This document shows, piece after piece, positions 33,806 through 41,752 of a stretch of DNA of 51,972 nucleotides. A model generated the notes under the pieces. The model searched no databases and was not told where the DNA came from. It was given only the letters and a program-made list of their open reading frames with translations. Source of the stretch: Actinomycetota bacterium (GTDB lineage: Bacteria > Actinomycetota > Actinomycetes > Mycobacteriales > SCTD01). The stretch lies in contig JAHWJP010000005.1 in NCBI GenBank assembly GCA_019348355.1, positions 1-51,972 on the forward strand, read 5' to 3'. The first letter of the stretch is position 1, and each line of letters begins with the position of its first letter. Position numbers and translations under genes: made by a program.

Positions 33806-33949
33806 CCATCTGGGCCTGTAGGCCGCCGACCTCGAGCCCCACTCGGGTTTCACGAGGCGATGCGCATCCCGCGCGGCTGTGGCCGGAGTACCACCCGAAT
33901 TTGATGCGGCGACCGTACACCACGGGTGAGCTCGCCTCGGGGGCAGGGC

Positions 33950-33961
33950 TAGGTTCGTGAA
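33950..33961 (+). promoter_or_regulatory. -10 element for leaderless fabG-like gene
   Basis: TAGGTT (33950-33955) stands six bases before the ATG at 33962 with no ribosome site between. The 156 bases from the GH13 stop to this ATG contain no other recognisable feature. Confidence 0.5.
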
Positions 33962-34678
33962 ATGGACAACCAGACAACCGCCCGTTCCGTGCTCGTGACC
34001 GGGGGAAGTCGAGGCATCGGCCTTGCCACGGCACGAACCCTCGCCGCACACGGTCACCGCGTCGCGATCACCTATCGCTCGTCGCCACCGGAGGGCTTGT
34101 TTGCCGTGCGCTGTGACGTCACCTCCACCGAACAGATCGAGCAGGCGTTTCTGGAGGTCGAGGCAGCGCAAGGACCCGTCGAGGTGCTCGTCTCCAACGC
34201 CGGGATCACCGATGACGGGCTGCTCATGCGGATGAGTGAGTCGTCGTTCACCACCGTGGTGGACACCAATCTCACCGCGGCCTACCGGGTCGCCAAGCGA
34301 GCCAGCCGGGCCATGCTCAAGGCCCGCTGGGGCCGCCTGGTCTTCATCTCCTCCGTCGTGGGACTGTCCGGCGCCGCCGGTCAGATCAACTATGCGGCAA
34401 GCAAGTCCGGTTTGATCGGTTTGTCGCGCTCGATAGCGCGGGAGCTCGGCGGACGAGGCATCACGAGCAACGTCGTGGCCCCCGGCTACGTCGACACGGA
34501 TATGACCGCCACCCTGGCGGAAGCCCGCCGCGAGGAGCTGGTGCGCTCTATTCCCCTCGGTCGCACCGCGACGGCGGAGGAGATCGCCGCAGTGGTCGCC
34601 TTCCTGACGAGCGAGACCGCGTCGTACGTCACCGGAGCCGTGTTACCGGTCGATGGGGGGCTTGGCATGGGCCATTGA
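33962..34678 (+). CDS. fabG: 3-oxoacyl-ACP reductase-like SDR (FabG family)
   Basis: A 238-residue classical short-chain dehydrogenase. It shows the cofactor motif VLVTGGSRGIGLATAR (T-G-G-x3-G-x-G), NNAG equivalent VLVSNAGI, catalytic Ser in FISSVVGLSGAAGQ, and Y-x3-K in INYAASKSG. Also present are the FabG-like VAPGYVDTDMT and C-terminal YVTGAVLPVDGGLGMGH. The length and the GLGMGH tail match actinobacterial FabG1/MabA, the NADPH-dependent ketoacyl-ACP reductase of fatty-acid (or mycolate) elongation. No inhA-type partner follows, so a housekeeping FAS-II role is probable but not proven. The start is leaderless (TAGGTT upstream). Confidence 0.85.
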   Translation: MDNQTTARSVLVTGGSRGIGLATARTLAAHGHRVAITYRSSPPEGLFAVRCDVTSTEQIEQAFLEVEAAQGPVEVLVSNAGITDDGLLMRMSESSFTTVVDTNLTAAYRVAKRASRAMLKARWGRLVFISSVVGLSGAAGQINYAASKSGLIGLSRSIARELGGRGITSNVVAPGYVDTDMTATLAEARREELVRSIPLGRTATAEEIAAVVAFLTSETASYVTGAVLPVDGGLGMGH

Positions 34679-34687
34679 GATCAGCGC

Positions 34688-34700
34688 TAGGATCGCCTGC
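34688..34700 (+). promoter_or_regulatory. -10 element for leaderless Lsr2-domain gene
   Basis: TAGGAT (34688-34693) lies seven bases before the GTG at 34701. It sits only nine bases after the fabG-like stop codon, so the Lsr2-domain gene can be transcribed on its own. Confidence 0.5.
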
Positions 34701-35306
34701 GTGACGACACCAGACACAGCAGACGTACGCAGGTGGGCCATCGCGAACGGCATCACGGTCGCGACTCGGGGACGGCTGCCAGCTGAAATTCATATGGCAT
34801 ATCTCGCCGCCCAGGAGGGCGGAGTGCCGACAGCCGGTAAATCGGGCCCGACCGCCAAGGCGCCTAGCAAGGCGGCCACCCCCGCCAAGCCGCCCGGGGC
34901 GGAGAAGTCGAGGGCGCCTGCCGGCTCGGCCAAGCCGACGACGAGCACCGGAAAGCCACCGATCAGCACCAGCAAGCCGGCCGCCACGCCCATGCCTGCT
35001 CAGACCACAGCCTCGAACGCGTGGCCCACGCAATCGCAGCCGACGTCGCGGACCGAGCCCGCGCAACGGCCGGAGCCGACCGAGCGAGCCGCGGCGTCGC
35101 GCCCAGAGCCGGCTGACCGCACCGAGCGTGAAACGCACGCCACAACGGAGACCGATCCGCACATCACCGCTCTCCAGCAGCAGGTCGCCGCCCTCGTCGA
35201 GCGCGTGAGTGCGCTCGAGAAGTCAGCCGCATCCGCTGCGTCCGCCGAGGCCGCCGGCTCGGGGTCTGGCTCCAAGTCCTCACTGTTTCGTCGCCGCAAG
35301 GGCTGA
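34701..35306 (+). CDS. Lsr2 DNA-binding-domain protein with disordered linker and coiled coil
   Basis: A 201-residue protein. Residues about 6-36 (DVRRWAIANGITVATRGRLP, AEIHMAYLAA) match the C-terminal DNA-binding domain of Lsr2, including the R-G-R hook that enters the AT-rich minor groove. Here that domain is at the N-terminus, and the Lsr2 dimerisation domain is absent. Residues 40-150 are Pro/Ala/Thr/Lys-rich and presumably disordered. Then comes a coiled coil ITALQQQVAALVERVSALEK and a basic tail SSLFRRRKG. It could bind AT-rich DNA and oligomerise through the coiled coil. GTG 34701 is preferred because of the leaderless promoter; the frame is open 16 codons further upstream inside fabG. 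Confidence 0.7.
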   Translation: MTTPDTADVRRWAIANGITVATRGRLPAEIHMAYLAAQEGGVPTAGKSGPTAKAPSKAATPAKPPGAEKSRAPAGSAKPTTSTGKPPISTSKPAATPMPAQTTASNAWPTQSQPTSRTEPAQRPEPTERAAASRPEPADRTERETHATTETDPHITALQQQVAALVERVSALEKSAASAASAEAAGSGSGSKSSLFRRRKG

Positions 35307-35309
35307 GGC

Positions 35310-36032
35310 ATGCGGCTGCTGCTGCCGCAGCCGCGGTCGCTCAGTCCGGACGACCTGCATGACCTCTACGACAGTGGCGGGAACTCCCTCACCAGAGGGG
35401 GTTTCGTCGTCTCCGTGGACGGCGGCGTCTCTCACGCAGGAGGCAGTCGACCGTTGCAGTCCGCCGCGGACGAGGCCAGCTTCCATGCCCTGCGGGCGGT
35501 AGCCGATGCCGTGGTGGTCGGCGCGGGGACGGCGCGCGTCGAGGGATACGGCCCGGTCCGACCGCGTCCCGCGGGCATCGCCTGGCGAACGAGACACGGC
35601 CGTCCGGCTGCTCCCCCGCTTGTCATCGTCAGCCAATCACTGAACCTCGACCCAGGGGCCAGGTGCTTCTCCGGCCCTGCGGTCGTCGTGACCTGCCAGA
35701 CCGCAGCCGCCCGGCGACGGGATCAGCTCGCCGAGGTCGCCACCGTTCTGGTGGCCGGCCAGGACCGGGTCGACCTGGCGGTCGCGTTCCAGGAGCTTCG
35801 AGAACGAGGCTTGACCCGGCTGCTGTGCGAGGGCGGCCCGCACCTGCTGACCAGCCTGCTCACGGCCGGACTGCTGGATGAGCTGTGCCTGACGCTGACA
35901 CCGCTCCTGCTCGGATCGGCGCCGCAGCTGCTGACCGAGGCGCTCGGCTCGCCCCGCCGACTGGAACTGCTGCACCTCATCGACGGCGGCGGGGGTGTTT
36001 TGCTCGCCCGCTATGCGGTCACCGCCGCCTGA
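35310..36032 (+). CDS. RibD C-terminal/dihydrofolate-reductase-fold pyrimidine reductase-like protein
   Basis: A 240-residue protein of the RibD_C/DHFR-like superfamily. It has FVVSVDGGVSHAGGSRPLQS (the 'S-x-DG' substrate loop), FHALRAVADAVVVGAGTARV (the family's 'R...AD.vlvGagT.r.EgY' cofactor loop), RPAAPPLVIVSQSLNLDPGA, and the NADPH-binding LTRLLCEGGPHLLTSLLTAG. The last part is LDELCLTLTPLLLGSAPQLL. Members reduce 5-amino-6-ribosylamino-pyrimidinone in riboflavin synthesis or act on unknown substrates; free-standing actinobacterial copies without RibD deaminase domain, as here, are of uncertain role. A TGAGG ribosome site overlaps the stop codon of the Lsr2-domain gene just four bases upstream, so translation may be coupled. 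Confidence 0.82.
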   Translation: MRLLLPQPRSLSPDDLHDLYDSGGNSLTRGGFVVSVDGGVSHAGGSRPLQSAADEASFHALRAVADAVVVGAGTARVEGYGPVRPRPAGIAWRTRHGRPAAPPLVIVSQSLNLDPGARCFSGPAVVVTCQTAAARRRDQLAEVATVLVAGQDRVDLAVAFQELRERGLTRLLCEGGPHLLTSLLTAGLLDELCLTLTPLLLGSAPQLLTEALGSPRRLELLHLIDGGGGVLLARYAVTAA

Positions 36033-36111
36033 GTCAGCTGGTGGCGTCCAGGATCAGCCGCACCGATGGCCAAGGGCCACGCGACTTCAGCGCCACTACA
36101 GTTGGGCCGAG

Positions 36112-38163
36112 ATGACCGAGACCTCAGCTCGTCCCCGGCGCCGTTCGGCGGTGTCACGTCCGGCCGCCGTGGCGCCGGTCAAACGACCAACCACCGGGGT
36201 CTTCCGGCCGCATGTCCGGGGCTTCGGCTTCGTCGACCTGGACGAGTCGGTGACCACTCCGGACGGCACGACGGTCACGTCCTGCTTCGTCCCGCCACCG
36301 CTTGCCAAGGGGTTGCTCGCGGACGACCGAGTCGAGATCGCCTACCAGGTAGAACAGGACGGGCGCGCGACAGCATCGGTCGCCACGCTGAGCGAGCGGG
36401 TGCGCACGGAAGTCTTCGGGGTGGTCGAGCCGGGCCTGGTGTTGCGTCTCGACCCACACCTCGGGTCCGGCAGATGGACACTTCAGGGCCGGGTCGAGGA
36501 TCTGCCGATCGGCGCTGCCGTGCTCGCCGACATCACCGGCCCGGGCACTGCCGACCCCTCCGACGAGTGGGAGGACCCAGTGGCTGCGGACGCCCTGCTC
36601 GAGCGGGTCCGCGTACGGCATCGGCTCTCGCAGGACTATCCCGCCGCCGTGCTGGCAGAGGTCGACGCGGTCGCGGATGCGAAACCGCGGCGCGGTTCAC
36701 CGACCCGCCGCGACCTGCGCCACCTGCCGACACTCACCATCGACAGTCCGAGCTCGTGCGACCTCGACGACGCCCTGTCGGTCTACGCCGCCGACGCCGA
36801 CGGCGGCATCCGGGTCTGCGTCCACATCGCCGACGTGGCCGCTCACGTGCGAGCGGGAACGGCCCTGGACGCCGAGGCGCGACGGGCCGGAACCAGCGTC
36901 TACCTGCCCGGCTGGACCCGGCCGATGCTTCCGGCGAAGCTGAGCGAGGACGCGTTGAGCCTCGTCCCGGGCGCGGACCGGGACGCTCTCACCGTCGAGA
37001 TGCGCATCGCCACCGACGGATCGGTGACCGCGGCGGATGTCTCTGCCACCCGTATCCGCTCTGACGCCCGGCTCAGTTACGAGGCCGCGGCCGAAGCACT
37101 CGGTGGCGGCTCGCCCGAGCAGGTGCCTGCGGAGGTGCTGGACGCCCTGCGCTGGCTGCGTACTGCGGGGGCGCGACTCGGACTGCAGCGCCTGCTCCGC
37201 GGTGGCGTCGAGGCCCGACGCGTCGAGCCCGACCTGACCGTCGAAGTGGTGGAAGGTACGGCGGCGCAGGTTGCCGCCCGGCCGTCCAACCCAGCGAACC
37301 TGCTCATCGAGCGGCTGATGGTCGCCGCCAACGAAGCGGTAGCCGGATGGATCGTCGACCGGGGACTGCCCGGCGTGTTCCGCGTGCATCCCGCGCCCGG
37401 ACCGCAGGCCGCTCCGGCGCTGGAGGCCTTCTGCGCCGCCTCGGGGTTCCACCCCGGTTTCGGCAGCACCCTGACTCCCCTGGACCTTGCGGCACTGTCT
37501 GCCCAGCTCGACGCAGCGGCCGACGACACCGCCACCGCGGTGTGGGACGTCTTGCTCAGCTTCCTGGGGCGGGCCTCCTACACACCGCAGGCCGGCGCTC
37601 ACTTCGGCCTCGCTTCGACGGGCTACCTGCACTTCACCAGCCCTATCCGGCGTTACGCCGACCTGGCCGTGCACCGCGTCATCCATGCGTTCCTGGCTGG
37701 TGGACGAGACACTGAGGCGTTCGCCGATCCCGCCGAGATGACCGCCCTGTGCACGCACATCAACGCCGCTTCACGTACGGCCGCTCAGGCGGAGAACCAG
37801 ATGCGCAAGTCGCTGTGGCTCGCCGAACTGGCCGCTGCCGACAGGGACGCCGTCTACCCCGCCCGGGTGACGGGGGTCGGCCCCAAGGGTGTGTTCGTCA
37901 CCCTCGACCGCTCACGGGTCAGCGGGATGGTGGCCGTCCGCGAACTGCCGGGCAGGGGATGGTCGGTCACGGCCGACGGTCTCGCCCTCGCCGACGCGAG
38001 CAGCCATCGGCTCGGTTACGGCGACGTCGTGACCGTCCGCATCACGTGCGCCGATGTGGAGTCCGGACAGCTCGAGCTCGCGCTGGCCGGGAACGGCGGT
38101 GGACCGCCGGCAACCGTGTCGCGCGCGCCGCGGCGGCGGGCGCCGCGCCAAACCGTCCGCTAG
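36112..38163 (+). CDS. RNB-domain exoribonuclease (RNase II/R family)
   Basis: A 683-residue 3'-5' exoribonuclease. It begins with a Lys/Arg-rich tail and a cold-shock-like OB domain (TTGVFRPHVRGFGFVDLDES). The RNB catalytic centre follows, with the four metal-binding aspartates in TIDSPSSCDLDDALSVYAAD, then VHIADVAAHV, MLPAKLSEDALSLVPGADRD and YLHFTSPIRRYADLAVHRVI with the conserved HxxxPIRRYxDL block. A C-terminal S1-like domain (YPARVTGVGPKGVFVTLD) ends the protein. It would degrade structured or damaged RNA in the cytoplasm. ATG 36112 is chosen; TACAGT nine bases upstream gives a nearly leaderless mRNA. The frame is open 39 codons further upstream. Confidence 0.9.
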   Translation: MTETSARPRRRSAVSRPAAVAPVKRPTTGVFRPHVRGFGFVDLDESVTTPDGTTVTSCFVPPPLAKGLLADDRVEIAYQVEQDGRATASVATLSERVRTEVFGVVEPGLVLRLDPHLGSGRWTLQGRVEDLPIGAAVLADITGPGTADPSDEWEDPVAADALLERVRVRHRLSQDYPAAVLAEVDAVADAKPRRGSPTRRDLRHLPTLTIDSPSSCDLDDALSVYAADADGGIRVCVHIADVAAHVRAGTALDAEARRAGTSVYLPGWTRPMLPAKLSEDALSLVPGADRDALTVEMRIATDGSVTAADVSATRIRSDARLSYEAAAEALGGGSPEQVPAEVLDALRWLRTAGARLGLQRLLRGGVEARRVEPDLTVEVVEGTAAQVAARPSNPANLLIERLMVAANEAVAGWIVDRGLPGVFRVHPAPGPQAAPALEAFCAASGFHPGFGSTLTPLDLAALSAQLDAAADDTATAVWDVLLSFLGRASYTPQAGAHFGLASTGYLHFTSPIRRYADLAVHRVIHAFLAGGRDTEAFADPAEMTALCTHINAASRTAAQAENQMRKSLWLAELAAADRDAVYPARVTGVGPKGVFVTLDRSRVSGMVAVRELPGRGWSVTADGLALADASSHRLGYGDVVTVRITCADVESGQLELALAGNGGGPPATVSRAPRRRAPRQTVR

Positions 38164-38259
38164 CTAGCGGGCGTTTCCGCGGGAACGTCGGCAACGGCCC
38201 CGTCGACCCGCTTCCTGACCCGAGGGCGACGCCGTACGGGATGGTGGCCAGCCAGCGAA

Positions 38260-38288
38260 AGGGGGACCGGGACTGCCCCGGTCCCCCT
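38260..38288. terminator. Hairpin terminator between convergent genes
   Basis: A 12-bp stem (38260-38271 with 38277-38288) with a five-base loop lies between the RNB gene and the haloperoxidase gene stops. There is no long T run; it can serve both strands. Confidence 0.7.
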
Positions 38289-38312
38289 CTCGGTCGGGTG
38301 GCCGACCCGGTT

Positions 38313-39731
38313 CTACGGAAGGGGCCCGACGGGCGAGCGCACCATGCCGGACGCGAAGATGTCCTCGGCGATCTCGAGCCCGAGCGGGACCCCGCCGATG
38401 TTCTTGCTCAGGTCGGGCTTGCCGTTCTTGACGGCGAAGGCGTCGAAGACCCAGTGCACCCCGAGGTAGACCCGGCTGCGGCCGTTCTCCTCGATCATCT
38501 CCCACAGACCACGGTCGAACGCGCGCACGTGCCGCGGCCGGACGGTGCCCTGATTGTCGATGTTCTCACCGTTGAGCTCGTCGGAGACGAAGGTGAGGCC
38601 GTCGAACAGGTCGTCGGGCTGGTGCTGGAGCGCCGCAGCACCGTCGTAGAACAGCCGGGTGATCTGCAACGCCGCCGCACCGAAGGTGGCGTGCCCCGAC
38701 GGGTAGGCCGGAAAGGGCGGCGTGACGTTCTTCCTGCCCGGCCGATTGGTGCTCGGCGCGCCGCACGGCAACCACGTCGGGTCGCTGTCGTTGTCGAAGG
38801 TGTTGTGGCCCACCCCCGTCGGCCCCATCGACTCGTCGTGCTCCCGAATGCCGATCACCGGCCGCCACAGGTTGTGCTTGTACTTCTCCCGCCAGGCGAG
38901 GATGCCCGCGTCAGCCATGGCGACGTTGACAAGTGCGAACAGCCGCGCGTTCCTCGCGGCGCTGTTGTTCTTCTTGACGGCCACCTCTCGCACGATCTGG
39001 TTGTACAGACGCGGCGGTGTGCCGAGCCCCGAGGCGCCGTCGTAGGCCCAGAACAGACCGATGACGGTCTCCTCGGACCGGCGTCGCTGGCTGGAGTTGA
39101 CCGTTCCCATCAGCTCGGTGGCGATCCCCTTGGCCCGCACCTCGCGGACAGCGTCCAGGTAGGCCTTGCTCGACAGGTCCGGATAGGCGTCCAGCTCGTG
39201 CGCGACCGTCACGGCGAAGCAGGACGACTGCGCACCGAAGAACGGGGCGTGGAAACCCTGACCCGCGTCGTCGGGGTCGGGGCGGTGAGCCTCCCGATTG
39301 ACCGGCGGCTCATAACCGAAGTCGCCGGTGCCAGGGTCACTGCTCCGCTCGGCCAGGAGAGCCTGGCCCACCAGCAGACCGAAGGCCGTGCCCTCCGCCT
39401 TACCTGCCGCCGGCAGCGCCGCCTCCGCCAGTTTCCCGTTGAAAGTGGACTTCTGGGTCGGGAACAGCTTGCTGAGCGTCAGGTGGGCCGCGGCGGCGAC
39501 GGCTGCGTCGATCGACGCCCCGGGTGCCGCTGCCGGCAGTCCCGGCAGATACGGGTCCTGCGCTGTGCCGGTGTCGGTGCCGACGAAGGCGTCGTACATC
39601 GCCAGGTGCACGATGGCCAGCGCCCGCGCGCTCGCGCATGGTCCGGTCTGCTCGTTCTTCCCGTTGGTGTGGCTGACTCGGTTGGCCTCGAGCGCCACTG
39701 CATTCCAGTACAGAATCGGATCAGTGTGCAT
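38313..39731 (-). CDS. Vanadium-dependent haloperoxidase-family protein
   Basis: A 472-residue PAP2-superfamily protein of the vanadate haloperoxidase group. The vanadate-binding residues are visible as K and R in KHNLWRPVIGIR (about residues 283-294), S-G-H in AYPSGHATFGAAA (about 342), and R plus the covalently liganding H in GRSRVYLGVHWVFDAF (about 418). The N-terminus, YWNAVALEANR, is typical of bacterial members. It has no signal peptide. The enzyme would oxidise halides with hydrogen peroxide, or act as a phosphatase with phosphate in place of vanadate. The ATG follows GGGGGGAAGAAAG. It is the last gene after usp and a membrane protein; product unknown. Confidence 0.85.
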   Translation of the reverse strand: MHTDPILYWNAVALEANRVSHTNGKNEQTGPCASARALAIVHLAMYDAFVGTDTGTAQDPYLPGLPAAAPGASIDAAVAAAAHLTLSKLFPTQKSTFNGKLAEAALPAAGKAEGTAFGLLVGQALLAERSSDPGTGDFGYEPPVNREAHRPDPDDAGQGFHAPFFGAQSSCFAVTVAHELDAYPDLSSKAYLDAVREVRAKGIATELMGTVNSSQRRRSEETVIGLFWAYDGASGLGTPPRLYNQIVREVAVKKNNSAARNARLFALVNVAMADAGILAWREKYKHNLWRPVIGIREHDESMGPTGVGHNTFDNDSDPTWLPCGAPSTNRPGRKNVTPPFPAYPSGHATFGAAALQITRLFYDGAAALQHQPDDLFDGLTFVSDELNGENIDNQGTVRPRHVRAFDRGLWEMIEENGRSRVYLGVHWVFDAFAVKNGKPDLSKNIGGVPLGLEIAEDIFASGMVRSPVGPLP

Positions 39732-39778
39732 ATCTTTCTTCCCCCCGGTTGTGTGGTCCGTCGCTCCTGCAACGGCTC

Positions 39779-40372
39779 TCACGGACAACGAGTAGCGGAC
39801 AGCGGCGCTGATACACGCCTGCCGAATCCCACGGCTGATCGCACCAGTCCGAGGGCGAGCCAGGTGAAGAACAGGTAGACCGGCAGGCCCACGGCGAGCT
39901 GGAGCAGCCCCTCGGTCAGCGGCGCGCGCTCCTGGACGTCCAGATTGCGGGCGGCTACTCCGGCGTCGCTCCCGAGCAGTTCGGTCGCGAAGTCGGCGAG
40001 TGGCGTTCCGCCGCCGGCAAGCTGGTTGTGCAGGAACGGTCCCGGCCCGGTGAGCACGGTGAACAGGACCGCAACGGTGAGCACATAGGCCTGCCGCCCG
40101 AACCGGCCGGCCCGGCTGACCGCCCGGACACCCAGCGGCAGGATGACAGCAAGGACGGGCGTCAGGCCGACGAAGCCGAGTCCCGAGTCGAGCAGCCAGT
40201 GATGCACGTCGGCGATCGCCGGCCCCTGCTCGCCGCGGACAATCGCGTGGAAGTAGAACATCACCGCCCCGCCACCGAAGCTGAGCAGCAACGAGCTGAG
40301 CAGCAGCGCCGCGACGGCCAGCGGCTGGCGGTAGAACGCCAGGACCGCCTCGAACCCGTCGACCAGCCTCAT
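39779..40372 (-). CDS. Membrane protein of unknown function in the haloperoxidase operon
   Basis: A 197-residue protein with four hydrophobic segments at about residues 17-45 (PLAVAALLLSSLLLSFGGGA), 75-95 (FVGLTPVLAVILPLGVRAV), 105-125 (AYVLTVAVLFTVLTGPGPFL) and 165-185 (LAVGLPVYLFFTWLALGLV). Possible metal or heme ligands occur in loops (MFYFHAIVRG; ADVHHWLLDSG; FLHNQLAGGG), but no family is recognised. Its ATG overlaps the universal stress gene stop by ATGA, and the haloperoxidase gene follows 47 bases later, so it likely belongs to the same transcript. It might handle a substrate or product of the haloperoxidase, which is inference. Confidence 0.6.
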   Translation of the reverse strand: MRLVDGFEAVLAFYRQPLAVAALLLSSLLLSFGGGAVMFYFHAIVRGEQGPAIADVHHWLLDSGLGFVGLTPVLAVILPLGVRAVSRAGRFGRQAYVLTVAVLFTVLTGPGPFLHNQLAGGGTPLADFATELLGSDAGVAARNLDVQERAPLTEGLLQLAVGLPVYLFFTWLALGLVRSAVGFGRRVSAPLSATRCP

Positions 40373-40767
40373 GAGGCGACCAGGAGGACGGGGCAGGGCG
40401 CCTGCTGGACGAGCGCCTTCGACGCCCGCCGGGACAGCAGGCCGGAGACCGAGCCGCGCCGACGCTGCGGGACGACGATGAGGTCTGAGCCCTCCTGCTC
40501 GGCGGCCCGGCACACCTCCCGAACCGGGTTGCCCGATGCCTGCTGGTTGCGCATCCGAAGCTGCGGAAAGCTCCGGTGCAGCGGGCGTAGGTGCTCGCCG
40601 GGATCAGGGACGCCGTTCGGGTCGAACACCGATCGGGCATCCAGCACCGGTGCCACCTGCAGCACGACGAGCTCGGCGTCGTGCGTGTCGGCCAGCTTCG
40701 CCGCCGCCAGCAAGGCGCCGGCACCGCGCTCCGACGTCGGCGTACCAACCAGAATTCTTGTGATCAT
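40369..40767 (-). CDS. Universal stress protein (UspA family)
   Basis: A 132-residue single-domain UspA protein. It starts MITRILVGTPTSERGAGALL, has the ADTHDAELVVLQVAPV strand and helix, and the nucleotide-binding loop GSDLIVVPQRRRGSVSGLLS (normally G-x2-G-x9-G-S/T), ending KALVQQAPCPVLLV. The usual first G-x2-G of the ATP loop is replaced by PQRRRGS, so ATP binding may be reduced. A GGGGGGAAGC ribosome site precedes the ATG. It is the first of three coupled genes ending in the haloperoxidase. Confidence 0.8.
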   Translation of the reverse strand: MITRILVGTPTSERGAGALLAAAKLADTHDAELVVLQVAPVLDARSVFDPNGVPDPGEHLRPLHRSFPQLRMRNQQASGNPVREVCRAAEQEGSDLIVVPQRRRGSVSGLLSRRASKALVQQAPCPVLLVAS

Positions 40768-40852
40768 GCTTCCCCCCAGAAGTGGGGCGACGCCCAGGCG
40801 CCGCCGTGTCACCGAGCAGAGGAAGCGATGGACCGCCCTGATACACAGCCGC

Positions 40853-41752
40853 TTACGTCCACACCCGGGGGCCGCCGGTTGACGTTGGCTCGACCGGTCG
40901 GGTCGATGCCCAGGTACGCCGCCACGAGCCGGTCGGCGGTCCCTGCAGCGCCGGCTGCTCACCGGAGTTGGCGCGGCGCAACGAGGACCACCAGTCGGTC
41001 TCGTCCTCGTCGAGCAACCGGGCAACCTCGGCCTGGGCGCGACCGGCGAAAGCCAGTGCCTGCTCGCCCGGGGCGGCTCGCAACGGGTCGCCGAACACCA
41101 GACTCACGCGTGGTCGGCCGGGCGCCGGCCAGGAGCGCCCCCTCGGCATCGCGGTGTACGACCCACGTACGGCAACCGGCACGATCGGCGCCCCACACGT
41201 GAGGGCGAGCGCCGCCGCGCCGGGCCGGAACCGGGTGGGCCACCCGTCGTACGAGCGGCTGCCCTCGGGGTAGACGACGACGTTCCAGCCCTGCGCGAGC
41301 AGCCTGGCCGGGGCGTCCGTCGGCGCGCCGCCGCGGCGCTCGATCGGCACCGTCCCGAACACCAGCGCCGTGCCGGCCGCCTTCCACCAGGAGGTGAAGA
41401 AGTAGTCGGCAGCAGCCGCGACCACGGTGCGGGACCGCATGGGCGGCGGCAGCGCGGTGAGCAGGGCGGCCGTGTCCAGGTGGGAGGTGTGGTTGAGCAC
41501 GAGCACCGCGGCCTCGTCGCCCAGCGCCGTCAGCCGGGCGGCGCCGGTGACCTGCAGCCGCACCTCCGCGCGTACGAGCGGCGCGAGTGCGCCGGCCTGC
41601 GCGACCGCGCGCACCCCTCTTGCGAGCGGGGTGCGCGCCCACGCGGTCGACATCTCGCGAGCCGGCACGACCTCGCGGCGGGGAGCCGTCGCAGGAACGG
41701 AAGGCACGTGCCCCCAACGGAAGTCCCGGGCCAGCCGGGCCAGCGAGCTCAC
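40853..41752 (-). CDS. PlsC-type acyltransferase, last gene of the reductase/LarA-like operon
   Basis: A 299-residue acyltransferase. Motif I is NHTSHLDTAALL (H-x4-D), a membrane-adjacent segment YFFTSWWKAAGTALVFG follows, then VPIERRG, motif III VVYPEGSRSYDGWPTRFRPG and motif IV GAPIVPVAVRGSYTAMPRG. The 50 N-terminal residues and 40 C-terminal residues are extra to the core. The acyl acceptor is unknown. The GTG at 41752 overlaps the LarA-like stop by GTGA, so it is translated as part of the four-gene operon; it likely acylates, or releases, a product of the three upstream enzymes. A canonical family member sits at 26320-27147, so this copy is probably specialised. Confidence 0.85.
   Translation of the reverse strand: MSSLARLARDFRWGHVPSVPATAPRREVVPAREMSTAWARTPLARGVRAVAQAGALAPLVRAEVRLQVTGAARLTALGDEAAVLVLNHTSHLDTAALLTALPPPMRSRTVVAAAADYFFTSWWKAAGTALVFGTVPIERRGGAPTDAPARLLAQGWNVVVYPEGSRSYDGWPTRFRPGAAALALTCGAPIVPVAVRGSYTAMPRGRSWPAPGRPRVSLVFGDPLRAAPGEQALAFAGRAQAEVARLLDEDETDWWSSLRRANSGEQPALQGPPTGSWRRTWASTRPVEPTSTGGPRVWT

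Noticed and set aside
33806-33949. Possible small gene between the GH13 and fabG-like genes
   Set aside because: Short frames exist on both strands but none has a ribosome site, promoter or recognisable motif.
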